Assembly: GCA_044224315.1 (NCBI GenBank)
Contig: JBGAKR010000004.1
Span: 1-64,000 of the forward strand
Direction: 5' to 3'
DNA: 64,000 nt
Origin: JAGXTF01 sp044224315
Lineage (GTDB): Bacteria > Bacteroidota > Bacteroidia > NS11-12g > UBA955
Below are positions 18,534 to 26,534 of the stretch, piece by piece. The position numbers were made by a program, and so were the translations under genes. How positions within the stretch are numbered: the first letter of the stretch is position 1; each line of letters starts with the position of its first letter. The notes under the pieces were generated by a model. The model did no database searches. It was not told where the DNA came from and saw nothing but the letters and a program-made list of their open reading frames with translations.

Positions 18534-18881
18534 ATGAACCCGATCGTAAAATCCATCACCCAAGAATACCTGAAGAACGATGTTCCCGAATTCAAAGCAG
18601 GTGACCGTGTTACCGTGTTTTACAAAATTAAGGAAGGTAATAAAGAACGTATCCAACAGTATCAGGGTGATGTTATTCAGCGTCGCAATTCTGGTGTTGA
18701 AGAAACCTTTACCGTTCGCAAAATTTCAAATGGTGTAGGTGTTGAAAGGATTTTCCCTATTCACAGCCCCTTTATCGATAAAATTGAAGTGAATCGCCGT
18801 GGTAAAGTTCGCCGCGCACGTATCTTCTACCTGCGTAAAACCATCGGTAAAGCTTCTCGTATCAAAGAAAGAAGAGTTTAA
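18534..18881 (+). CDS. rplS: 50S ribosomal protein L19
   Basis: The 115-residue protein is a full-length L19: FKAGDRVTVFYKIKEGNKER, QQYQGDVIQRRNSG, FTVRKISNGVGVERIFPIHSP and the basic C-terminal RRGKVRRARIFYLRKTIGKASRIKERR. L19 sits at the interface of the 30S and 50S subunits. It is monocistronic here, with a clear promoter and a strong terminator; in many bacteria the gene follows trmD, which is not seen here. Confidence 0.98.
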   Translation: MNPIVKSITQEYLKNDVPEFKAGDRVTVFYKIKEGNKERIQQYQGDVIQRRNSGVEETFTVRKISNGVGVERIFPIHSPFIDKIEVNRRGKVRRARIFYLRKTIGKASRIKERRV

Positions 18882-18900
18882 GGCCATTGGCCCATATTTA

Positions 18901-18929
18901 AAATCCTCCATTTTGGAGGATTTTTTTTT
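18901..18929 (+). terminator. Rho-independent terminator of rplS
   Basis: AAATCCTCC (18901-18909) and GGAGGATTT (18915-18923) form a perfect 9-bp stem with a five-base loop, followed by a T run to 18929. It also lies 5 bases beyond the stop of the converging gene at 18934. Confidence 0.92.
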
Positions 18930-18933
18930 GCCC

Positions 18934-20394
18934 CTACTCTATCCTATACCAATAGAACCCGGCATGGGCTGCCGCTTGTTTTAGTTTCAATTTATTTCCT
19001 ACCCGCTTTTTCAGCATGATTGTATCATTGGTAATGATTCCTTTGGCTCCCATCCGGGCATACTTCACAAACATTTCACCTGTTTCTGCCGTATCTGTCC
19101 AGGGATAGCCTTTGGCATGTAAATAGTAAAAATACACACAGCCACTCACATCTGGTCCTACAATCCATCTTACAGCCGTATCGCTTAATTTCACAAATTG
19201 GGACCTATCTTCGGCTTTTGTGAATGCCAAAGGAATTTTATAGTTGCGTTCTGTCCAGTTACTACCAGCCATCCGTGACCAGGCCCAAACTGGAGACAAG
19301 ATCAACAGGAGAATTACTGCCGAATACCGCGTATCACGAACAATTAGAGCTCCCCGGGCAACTAACAAAGCCAAAGCGGGAAAGAAAATAATGGCATAAT
19401 AGCCGTGATGTAAAAATTGGTATTGCACCAAAACATAGAATAGAACACAGGCAATGGCATACCCCCATAAGAATGGATACATTTTTATAGTTTTCCTGCC
19501 AACCCAGCACCCGAGTAACACAAACAATAAAAATCCATACCCGGTCATTACTTCCGGAAAATCACTGAAAACGTTTTTGGCCAGAATCTGTAATCCTTCC
19601 GAAACATTGCGGGCATGGCGCATTGCATGTACAAACTCGTGCAAACCATATAGCTGAACCAATTTTGCTGCATACCAATACCACCAAAGGGTGGGTAAAA
19701 TAGCAACTGCCGACAGAATTATGGCCTGCACCCAAAGCACTGGTTTTTTGTTTTTTAGTAAAATAAACTCAATTCCAATGGCCACTCCGGCAACCAGAAA
19801 TTGCATTTTTACCATTCCTGCCTGGGCTAATAAAACAGCCGCTAAAAGGCAATACCCCCAGTTCATGGTTGTTAACCATTTTCGCGCCAGATGCCACCCC
19901 CACAGCATTGAAGCCAGCGATAGTATATCGGGCAAGGCATTGATAGAATGAAAATACAACTCGGGTACAAATGCAATAAAACTTGCTGCTATGCCGGCCG
20001 CAAACCTTTTACGGGTATAACCCAGGGTTAGAAAATACATACCCAAAATGGCAAGCGCCATAAAAACCCAACTCAACCAGCGGTGTGTGGTTTCCGAAAA
20101 ACCTGTGGTTTTGTATAAGGCGGCTAAAGTCCAGTCGTAAGCAGGAAACTGAGGACCTGTTACGCCTGGTGTATTATATCGCTTGTCAATTCGGGGTGCC
20201 AGTAAATTCATATCCTCCTCGTAATAATTACGGGCCACCGCCAGTGTATTGCATTGCCTCCACACATGGTTTCCAACTGCCGGAAGTTTCATATAAGGCA
20301 GATGACTGCACAAATGCAATATCAACAGCACGGCTAAAAACCGCGATGGTTTTATTTCAAAAAAACTGTAAAGCTTAGCCAGTAAAGATTTCAC
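18934..20394 (-). CDS. Multi-pass membrane glycosyltransferase-like protein (GT39/PMT type)
   Basis: The 486-residue protein has about ten predicted membrane helices and an N-terminal luminal loop with WRQCNTLAVARNYYEEDMNLLAPRID, in which WRQ.dt...ar.f is typical of ArnT/PMT-like glycosyltransferases that take sugars from polyprenyl phosphate. The C-terminal ~70 residues are extracytoplasmic. The start overlaps the stop of the upstream lipoprotein gene by 4 bases. Acceptor and donor cannot be predicted; assignment rests on topology and the first loop. Confidence 0.72.
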   Translation of the reverse strand: MKSLLAKLYSFFEIKPSRFLAVLLILHLCSHLPYMKLPAVGNHVWRQCNTLAVARNYYEEDMNLLAPRIDKRYNTPGVTGPQFPAYDWTLAALYKTTGFSETTHRWLSWVFMALAILGMYFLTLGYTRKRFAAGIAASFIAFVPELYFHSINALPDILSLASMLWGWHLARKWLTTMNWGYCLLAAVLLAQAGMVKMQFLVAGVAIGIEFILLKNKKPVLWVQAIILSAVAILPTLWWYWYAAKLVQLYGLHEFVHAMRHARNVSEGLQILAKNVFSDFPEVMTGYGFLLFVLLGCWVGRKTIKMYPFLWGYAIACVLFYVLVQYQFLHHGYYAIIFFPALALLVARGALIVRDTRYSAVILLLILSPVWAWSRMAGSNWTERNYKIPLAFTKAEDRSQFVKLSDTAVRWIVGPDVSGCVYFYYLHAKGYPWTDTAETGEMFVKYARMGAKGIITNDTIMLKKRVGNKLKLKQAAAHAGFYWYRIE

Positions 20395-20834
20395 CAGGTA
20401 TGGTCAATAATAATTTTAGGGCCTTCTTTGGTGTACCGGGTTATGAGGCTAAAATACCCAGAGGGTGTATCCCTGTGCCGCTCCAATTTCCACTTGCCGG
20501 TTACATGGCCTAGCTGCGCGGCAGGATCTAAAAACTCAATGGTGTCTAAATCAAATACTAATTTACCCATTGAATCCTTTGTTGGGTAATGCTTTTTATA
20601 GGCCTCCAGTGTTTTTTGCCAGCCCTTTCGCATTCCTTTTTTACTGATAAATTGCATGCTACTATCATTTAAATAGCCCGCCATAAATCCGTTAATATTA
20701 CCCGTATTCCAGGCCGCTACCTGGTCTTTTAAAAGTTTTTCAATGGCCGCCTTTTGCGATTTTATTTCCGGATTGCTGGTGTAGCATCCAAGCATCAATA
20801 AGGCAGATAGGATTATTAAACTATTTACTTTCAT
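20391..20834 (-). CDS. Lipoprotein with SnoaL/DUF4440-like (NTF2-fold) domain
   Basis: The 147-residue protein has a lipoprotein signal with lipobox LMLGC (Cys17) and a single NTF2-like domain (IEKLLKDQVAAWNTGNINGF ... YFSLITRYTKEGPKIIIDHTW), matching the DUF4440/SnoaL-like pattern. Proteins of this fold bind small molecules or act as accessory subunits, and no catalytic residue can be assigned. It overlaps by 4 bases with both the upstream barrel-protein gene and the downstream membrane glycosyltransferase gene, so all three are one operon. Confidence 0.8.
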   Translation of the reverse strand: MKVNSLIILSALLMLGCYTSNPEIKSQKAAIEKLLKDQVAAWNTGNINGFMAGYLNDSSMQFISKKGMRKGWQKTLEAYKKHYPTKDSMGKLVFDLDTIEFLDPAAQLGHVTGKWKLERHRDTPSGYFSLITRYTKEGPKIIIDHTW

Positions 20835-21469
20835 TTGCTATTCCCAGATAATACGTAGTCGATTCCCAAACTGATTACATTGTGATATACCCCGGTGGGG
20901 AAAAATGGGTTGCCGCTGTTATTGCTTATCCGAATTGAATTAATACTGTATTGATATTCAAGATTTAACCGGGTATTGGATCCTACATTATAACACGCAG
21001 ATAGGAAGCCAAGCATATTCACTTTTTTTGTGTCGTTTTGAACGTTTAAAATATAATTATCCAGGTCTTTGGCTCTAAGGGTATAAGTGGTAATAATACC
21101 TCCACCCAATGTAAATTTTTTATAGTACTTCATCAATTTAACTGGTATGTCTATCATGCGATAATCCAGATTAAAGGACTGCAACGTAGGATTATCCGGG
21201 TCTATCGGACGCCGGCTTCCTCTTACACTATAGCTAAAACCCGTTTCGTATACCCAGCCGTTTCCAATTCCTTGCCCTACCTGAAACCCAAGTGAATATC
21301 CAAATTTATTATAACCGCCGGCCTGGTCGCCATCAATCTGGCAAAAATTGGCCATGGCATGCATCATTGAATAAAACTGTCCCTTAGGCACCTGTCCCTT
21401 TAGGGTAAAATGTGCAAGAAATAACATCAAAATGATGAGACCAGGCCGGAAGTATTTCCTTTTTATCAT
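20831..21469 (-). CDS. Outer-membrane beta-barrel protein, PorT-like
   Basis: The 212-residue protein has a signal peptide (FRPGLIILMLFLAHFTLKGQ) and then alternating amphipathic strands with the phrases FGYSLGFQVGQGIGNGWVYETGFSYS and LGFLSACYNVGSNTRLNLEYQY, typical of small outer-membrane barrel proteins. The start at 21469 (MIKRKYFRPG) places the signal peptide at the N-terminus; the longer in-frame version from 21565 would overlap the divergent gene at 21500. It is the first gene of a three-gene operon. No pore specificity can be inferred. Confidence 0.78.
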   Translation of the reverse strand: MIKRKYFRPGLIILMLFLAHFTLKGQVPKGQFYSMMHAMANFCQIDGDQAGGYNKFGYSLGFQVGQGIGNGWVYETGFSYSVRGSRRPIDPDNPTLQSFNLDYRMIDIPVKLMKYYKKFTLGGGIITTYTLRAKDLDNYILNVQNDTKKVNMLGFLSACYNVGSNTRLNLEYQYSINSIRISNNSGNPFFPTGVYHNVISLGIDYVLSGNSK

Positions 21470-21499
21470 CGTAATTCGCAACAATATTAAAGAATCTGA

Positions 21500-22549
21500 A
21501 TGGAAGTTGACTACATAATTGTAGGTACCGGCATTGCAGGGGCAACTTTGGCCCTTGAACTGCATGCACGCGGCAAAAAACTGGCCATTTGGAATCTGCC
21601 CGATGAAGCTGCATCATCGAGGAATGCCGCCGGAATTATAAACCCAATTGTTCCTAAAAGAGTTACAAAAACATGGATGTGCGATGTTGTATTTCCCGGG
21701 ATTGAAACATATTACCAGAATTGGGAAAAAATACTCAAAGGCAAATATTATTTTCCATACTCCATGTACCAGATCCACGGCAGTGCAAGGGATTCAAATG
21801 AGTGGGCCAGTAAATATGAGTCACTTGCCCCTTACCTTGAAGAAGCCAAAATAGAATTACCGACATACCTTGAAACTCCTTTTGGTTTTTCAAAAATCAA
21901 CTTTGCCGGTAGATTAAATGTACCCGCTTTTTGTGATGCCACTATCGATTTTTTAAACAGTAATCATACCGTTTTCCACCAAACATTTCAATACAATTTA
22001 CTAACCCGAAATGCAGCTGGAAAATGGCAATACTTTGATACTATTGCGACATCTGTAATTTTTTGTGAAGGTATCAAAGCCTTGCAAAATCCATGGTTTA
22101 ATAATTTACCCTTTATCCCATCCGGAGGGGATATATTAACGTTGAAAATACCTGCATTATCCGGCATTCAACAAATGCTAAAACAACAATCATGGCTGGT
22201 ACCTGCTGATGATGAAACATTCTTAGCTGGCAGCACATTTCACCAAAACAATGATAGCATTATCCCAGAAAAATCAGATGAAGATGCGCTGGTTACAGGA
22301 CTAAAAAAATGGATAAAATCCGACATTGAAGTAATCAATCACAAACGTGCCTTGCGCCCTACCGTAAAAGATCGAAGGCCGTTTTTAGGGGAGCATAAAA
22401 TTGAAAAAGGATTGCATATTTTCAATGGCCTGGGCACCAAAGGCAGCAGCCTTGTAACCTGGCTAGCCCCGCTTATGGCCGATTACCTGACAAAAAATAC
22501 TGCTTTACCCGACGAAATAAACATTCAAAAAATAAAACCCTCATTTTGA
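21500..22549 (+). CDS. FAD-dependent oxidoreductase of the DAO family
   Basis: The 349-residue protein begins with a dinucleotide-binding motif DYIIVGTGIAGATLALELHA (GxGxxG) and ends with the DAO-type FAD contact HIFNGLGTKGSSLVTWLAPL. The family (glycine oxidase, D-amino-acid dehydrogenase, MnmC C-terminal domain) oxidises amines with FAD, but the exact substrate is not readable here. It starts only 30 bases from the divergent barrel-protein gene and overlaps the next gene by 4 bases (TTGA), so it leads an operon with an epimerase and a photolyase. Confidence 0.85.
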   Translation: MEVDYIIVGTGIAGATLALELHARGKKLAIWNLPDEAASSRNAAGIINPIVPKRVTKTWMCDVVFPGIETYYQNWEKILKGKYYFPYSMYQIHGSARDSNEWASKYESLAPYLEEAKIELPTYLETPFGFSKINFAGRLNVPAFCDATIDFLNSNHTVFHQTFQYNLLTRNAAGKWQYFDTIATSVIFCEGIKALQNPWFNNLPFIPSGGDILTLKIPALSGIQQMLKQQSWLVPADDETFLAGSTFHQNNDSIIPEKSDEDALVTGLKKWIKSDIEVINHKRALRPTVKDRRPFLGEHKIEKGLHIFNGLGTKGSSLVTWLAPLMADYLTKNTALPDEINIQKIKPSF

Positions 22550-23454
22550 AAAAAATACTCATTACCGGAGCCACCGGGCTGATAGGAAAATCGCTAACTC
22601 CCATGCTGCGCAGAGCTGGATACGATATTCATATTCTCACTACTCAAAAAAATAAATGCAATTCAACTGCCGGTATTTTTTATTGGAACCCCATACAAAA
22701 TTCTATGGATGAAAATGCGGTGTCAGGAGTTGATATCATTATTCACCTGGCTGGCGCCAATGTTGGCAAAGGGCGATGGACAAAAAAATACAAACAGGAA
22801 ATTTTGGACAGCAGAATCAAATCGGCCCAATTATTATTTTCGGCATGTAAATCTCAAAATGTAATTCCCAAAAAAATTATCAGCGCTTCAGGCATTGGTT
22901 TTTACGCCGACCCTACCTCAGTAATACTGGATGAAAATTCACCCAATGGCGATCATTTTTTGGCAAAGGTTTGCAAAGAATGGGAAGCTTCAATGCTACC
23001 TTTTACTCAATTAAACTCCTCTGTAACAATCTTTCGCACTGGGCCTGTATTAAGTGCAACAGATGGGCTGCTCAAAGCATTTCTCATGTCTAAATTCCTA
23101 CGTGTAATTCCAACCACAGGCAGCGCTGCCAACATTTTAAGTTGGATTCATATATCGGATTTGTGCAAAATGTACCTTTTTGCCTGCGAAACCGATCTTG
23201 AGGGTGTATACAATGCTGTAGCTCCTGGATATTGCAGCCAAAAAGAATTGGTTCATGCCATTGGCGATGCACTTCAACGTAAATTCATATATCCCAATGT
23301 GCCTGGAATTTTATTGAAACTGGCTTTGGGAGAAAGTGCTGCCCTGGCCCTTACCAATCAACAGGTAATGTGCGATAAAATTATAAAGGCTGGTTTCAAA
23401 TTCCAATTCGCAGATATTAATAATGCCACTAAAAATCTTCTAAATGAATCATAA
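22546..23454 (+). CDS. TIGR01777-type NAD(P)-dependent epimerase, TTG start
   Basis: The 302-residue protein has the Rossmann motif KKILITGATGLIGKSL right at its start, the phrase VDIIIHLAGANVGKGRW, a SASGIGFY segment (Ser and Tyr of the SDR active site) and the C-terminal DUF1731-like part (YPNVPGILLKLALGE). This is the TIGR01777/YfcH epimerase family, whose physiological reaction is not established. The first codon is TTG, overlapping the stop of the preceding gene as TTGA. No ATG or GTG precedes the Rossmann motif, so the start is dictated by the motif. Confidence 0.9.
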   Translation: MKKILITGATGLIGKSLTPMLRRAGYDIHILTTQKNKCNSTAGIFYWNPIQNSMDENAVSGVDIIIHLAGANVGKGRWTKKYKQEILDSRIKSAQLLFSACKSQNVIPKKIISASGIGFYADPTSVILDENSPNGDHFLAKVCKEWEASMLPFTQLNSSVTIFRTGPVLSATDGLLKAFLMSKFLRVIPTTGSAANILSWIHISDLCKMYLFACETDLEGVYNAVAPGYCSQKELVHAIGDALQRKFIYPNVPGILLKLALGESAALALTNQQVMCDKIIKAGFKFQFADINNATKNLLNES

Positions 23455-24748
23455 AATCGTATTTTTTTGGTTTCGGCGCGATTTGCGATTGCACGATAAT
23501 CATGCCCTTTCAATAGCCCTCCAATCGGGCTTTAAAGTAATTCCGGTATTTATTTTCGATAAAAATATATTGGCCGAATTACACCAGAAAACCGATGCCA
23601 GGGTGCAATTTATTCAGGAAAATATTTCCAATATTCAGCGCGAATTAAGAAAAACCGGCAGTGATATTATCACCCTTTTTGATACCCCTGCAAACGCTTG
23701 GCAAACGCTATTACAGCAATACCCGGCCCATGCCATTTACACCAATCATGATTATGAACCTTATGCCATAAAAAGAGATTTAGAAATTGCTGAATTGGCA
23801 AAAAAATCAGGCGTTTCTTTCCATACGTTTAAAGACCAGGTTATTATGGAAAAATTCGATGTGGTAAAAGACGATGGCCTACCCTATACCGTTTATACGC
23901 CTTATAGTAAAAAATGGAAATCGGTTTTTACCCCGGGCATGCTGAATCCTTTTGACTGTGAAAAAAATAAAAATGCATTTTTTTTGTTTAAATCAAGCGA
24001 TGTACAAAATCTCGATGATTTAGGATTTGAAAAATCAAAAATTCACTTTCCAAGTGTAAAATTAAATGCCGAAATTGTTAAGCACTACGAAAATACCCGA
24101 GATATCCCTGGGATAGAAGGCACCACCCGCATGAGCCTGCATCTTAGATTTGGTACCGTTTCTGTGCGCGAATTGTTTAAATCCGGCATGGCATTAAGCG
24201 AAAAATGGACCAATGAATTAATCTGGCGCGAATTTTATATGCAGATTTTATTTCATTTTCCTTATGTGGTATATGGTGCATTTAAACCCCAGTACGATTT
24301 AATTCAGTGGCGCAATCATGAAGCAGAATTCAAGGCCTGGTGCGAAGGTAAAACCGGATATCCCATTGTAGATGCCGGTATGCGCGAGTTAAATCAAACA
24401 GGCTATATGCACAATCGGGTTCGCATGATTGTAAGTAGTTTTCTTACCAAACATTTACTCATCGATTGGAGATGGGGCGAAGCTTATTTTGCAGAAAAAC
24501 TGCTCGATTTCGAATTGAGCAGTAACAACGGAGGTTGGCAATGGGCCGCTGGCAGTGGTGTAGATGCGGCACCGTATTTCCGTATATTTAATCCATATTT
24601 GCAAACCAAAAAATTCGACCCCGATTTGAAATATATTCGCAAATGGGTTCCCGAAATTGATTCTCTAACCTACACTCCACCTATCGTGGATCACGAGTTT
24701 GCCCGTAAACGATGTTTGGATACTTATGCCATTGCCCTGAAAGGTTAA
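23444..24748 (+). CDS. phrB: Deoxyribodipyrimidine photolyase (cryptochrome/photolyase family)
   Basis: The 434-residue protein has the N-terminal antenna domain (IVFFWFRRDLRLHDNHAL) and the FAD-binding C-terminal domain: TRMSLHLRFGTVSVREL, ELIWREFYMQILFHFP, GKTGYPIVDAGMRELNQTGYMHNRVRM and NNGGWQWAAGSGVDAAPYFRIFNP. These are hallmarks of class I CPD photolyases, which repair UV-induced pyrimidine dimers with blue light. The gene overlaps the epimerase gene by 11 bases. Length is normal (about 430-470). Whether it acts on CPD or 6-4 products cannot be settled from motifs alone, though the family pattern favours CPD. Confidence 0.93.
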   Translation: MNHKIVFFWFRRDLRLHDNHALSIALQSGFKVIPVFIFDKNILAELHQKTDARVQFIQENISNIQRELRKTGSDIITLFDTPANAWQTLLQQYPAHAIYTNHDYEPYAIKRDLEIAELAKKSGVSFHTFKDQVIMEKFDVVKDDGLPYTVYTPYSKKWKSVFTPGMLNPFDCEKNKNAFFLFKSSDVQNLDDLGFEKSKIHFPSVKLNAEIVKHYENTRDIPGIEGTTRMSLHLRFGTVSVRELFKSGMALSEKWTNELIWREFYMQILFHFPYVVYGAFKPQYDLIQWRNHEAEFKAWCEGKTGYPIVDAGMRELNQTGYMHNRVRMIVSSFLTKHLLIDWRWGEAYFAEKLLDFELSSNNGGWQWAAGSGVDAAPYFRIFNPYLQTKKFDPDLKYIRKWVPEIDSLTYTPPIVDHEFARKRCLDTYAIALKG

Positions 24749-24760
24749 AGAATTAGTCTT

Positions 24761-25801
24761 TTACTCCTCTTCTTCGAAGTATATTTTATAATATTTTCTT
24801 CCATCAGGATCCACACCACGTTCTATTTTCTCCCGATTTCCATGGATGTAAATGTGAAAATCCTTATCCAGTTTTAATACACTTTTAAATATTTTAGCTT
24901 GTTTTTTTACCGCCTTATTATCAATCTCAAAGGTATCTGCAGTCGGTAAATCATTGTATTTACAATAGTCTTCGTCGTATTTTTTAAACGAATCAATTAC
25001 CCGGTCATCCACAAAAACAGTTTCAGCAAATTCATTTTTATCAAAGTTTTCATTCTCCTTAAAATAACTCAATGAACGGTTCAGAATTTCAATGGTATCG
25101 GTTTTACTCAATGGAAACTCATCGGGCATTTCTTTGGTTACAAACTCTTTGGTTACTTTTAATACATTGGATGTAAAATGAAAAGGATCTTCAGCGGCCC
25201 TTAGTGCAAGGCAATCTGTCATCCAATACTTAGCATCGCCCGATCTGCCATTCATGGCGTAGTACACTTCATATCCCATCTCCGCATCTACATTCAGTAC
25301 CAAACAAGCTTTTTCGGGCCGGGTTGCAGGTATACCTTCCTCAAAATTGATGTCGATCTGCCCTACCTCTGTATTGAATTTCAAAAAATTCTCTTTACTT
25401 TCAAATTTCAATATTGCCACTCCCTCTGTTTCGTTGCGGTTTGTTACACATTTACTGAGATAAACCACCACCACAAATCCGCCTTTCAATGTTGGATCAT
25501 CGGTTTTATCATGCAAAAAACGCGCAATGGCCTGCGATTGCTCTAACAAATTATCCGGACTGTTTAAAATCCCAGCGCAATAGTGCTTTACCGGATTGCT
25601 TCCATGGTCGGCGGGTTCCTGAAACCGAAACATTTCTTCGGTTTTAAAGGTTTGGCCCAGAATTTTTTGCAAAACCCCTTCTATCCTGGGATCCTTAAAA
25701 TCCAGGATTTCCTCCGAAAGTTGAAGGTTTTCTTCAAAGGCTTTATTTCCAGCAAAATGTACAATGGCGGCGTCGGGTCTTACGGCTGATAAATCGGGCA
25801 T
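24761..25801 (-). CDS. Nucleoid-associated protein, YejK/NdpA family
   Basis: The 346-residue protein matches the 37-kDa nucleoid-associated family: an N-terminal half with HFAGNKAFEENLQLSEEILD and HYCAGILNSPDNLLEQSQAIARFL, a middle region CLALRAAEDPFHFTSNVL, and a C-terminal DKDFHIYIHGNREKIERGVD. Family members bind the nucleoid; their detailed role is poorly known. The gene converges with the photolyase gene (12 bases between stops). Its upstream side abuts a tandem-repeat array. Confidence 0.85.
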   Translation of the reverse strand: MPDLSAVRPDAAIVHFAGNKAFEENLQLSEEILDFKDPRIEGVLQKILGQTFKTEEMFRFQEPADHGSNPVKHYCAGILNSPDNLLEQSQAIARFLHDKTDDPTLKGGFVVVVYLSKCVTNRNETEGVAILKFESKENFLKFNTEVGQIDINFEEGIPATRPEKACLVLNVDAEMGYEVYYAMNGRSGDAKYWMTDCLALRAAEDPFHFTSNVLKVTKEFVTKEMPDEFPLSKTDTIEILNRSLSYFKENENFDKNEFAETVFVDDRVIDSFKKYDEDYCKYNDLPTADTFEIDNKAVKKQAKIFKSVLKLDKDFHIYIHGNREKIERGVDPDGRKYYKIYFEEEE

Positions 25802-25887
25802 AAGGGCAAATTTCAGACTTTAAGACATTCAGCGCCAGTCTTGTGAGTAAATGGGGCAAACTTGTTGGAAACATGCCTCTAAAATCC

Positions 25888-26159
25888 CCAAAAGCCTTAA
25901 ATCGCTTCACGATTTGGTCTTTTTTTATACCTATTGCACTCAATGCAACTTTGGGAAGTAAACAGGATTATTTACATGATCCTTTGAGGGGGGGCTACAA
26001 CCAAAAGCCTTAAATCGCTTCACGATTTGGTCTTTTTTTATACCTATTGCGCTCAATGCAACTTTGGGGAGTAAACAGGATTATTTACATGATCCTTTGA
26101 GGGGGGGGCTACAACCAAAAGCCTTAAATCGCTTCACGATTTGGTCTTTTTTTATACCT
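25888..26159. repeat. Tandem 113/114-bp repeats 3' of the tRNA-Arg/tRNA-Pro genes
   Basis: Units begin at 25890, 26003 and 26117; the first two are complete (113 and 114 bp) and the third stops after 43 bases. Units 1 and 2 differ at only a few bases plus one extra G. Each contains an AAATCG-CTTCA-CGATTT hairpin, a TTGC-centred inverted repeat, a GGAT...ATCC inverted repeat and a run of seven or eight G. On the minus strand they follow tRNA-Pro. They have no ORF and no similarity to insertion sequences that I recognise. They share a core with the array at 50709-51246. Confidence 0.9.
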
Positions 26160-26208
26160 CTGCCCTTAAATCGCTAAGGCGATTTAGACGCAGGGTATAA
26201 AAAAAGCC
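26145..26208. repeat. Long imperfect inverted repeat at tRNA-proximal end of the array
   Basis: CTTTTTTTATACC ... TTAAATCGC on the left and GCGATTTA ... GGTATAAAAAAAG on the right form arms of about 30 bases around TAAG, with a perfect inner stem AAATCGC/GCGATTT. The base is a T7ATACC/GGTATA7 pair. A hairpin with a similar base (TTTTTTATATCC) occurs at 51264-51334. Confidence 0.8.
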
Positions 26209-26237
26209 CTTTTTATCTGCGATAAAAAAGGCTTTTT
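26201..26237 (-). terminator. Terminator hairpin of the tRNA-Arg/tRNA-Pro transcript
   Basis: A5GCCCT5ATC (26201-26217) pairs with GATA6GGCT5 (26221-26237), 17 bp with one mismatch and a three-base loop. It starts two bases beyond the encoded CCA of tRNA-Pro, and a T-rich tract follows on the minus strand. Confidence 0.85.
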
Positions 26238-26239
26238 GT

Positions 26240-26316
<77 letters not shown>

Positions 26317-26337
26317 AAACTATTTATCACCACTTTC

Positions 26338-26414
26338 TGGTGACCCCGACAGGATTCGAACCTGTGACCTACTGCTTAGAAGGCAGTTGCTCTATCCAGC
26401 TGAGCTACGAGGTC
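26338..26414 (-). tRNA. tRNA-Arg (anticodon TCT)
   Basis: The minus strand shows acceptor GACCTCG paired with CGGGGTC (one G-T pair), D arm AGCTCAGCTGGATAGAGC, anticodon arm CTGCC-TTCTAAG-CAG with anticodon TCT, and T arm ACAGGTTCGAATCCTGT. CCA is encoded at 26338-26340. Confidence 0.97.
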
Positions 26415-26424
26415 AAACGGGATG

Positions 26425-26432
26425 CAAAAATA
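26425..26432 (-). promoter_or_regulatory. -7 promoter element of the tRNA-Arg/tRNA-Pro pair
   Basis: The minus strand reads TATTTTTG, a perfect TAnnTTTG element, ending 10 bases before the first base of tRNA-Arg. No clear TTG lies at the usual -33 distance, so only the -7 element is called. Confidence 0.5.
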
Positions 26433-26534
26433 ATACTTTTCAACGAAAATAAATACATTTGAAGAAAATTAAACACAATTGCCACCAGAGGCGGTTCTCC
26501 GCTTGTTTTGCAATCAAATTTCGCGGTATCTGAT

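Noticed and set aside
25888..26159. Possible CRISPR array
   Set aside because: Units are 113/114 bp and tandem with no unique spacers; no cas genes are present. The same holds for 50709-51246.
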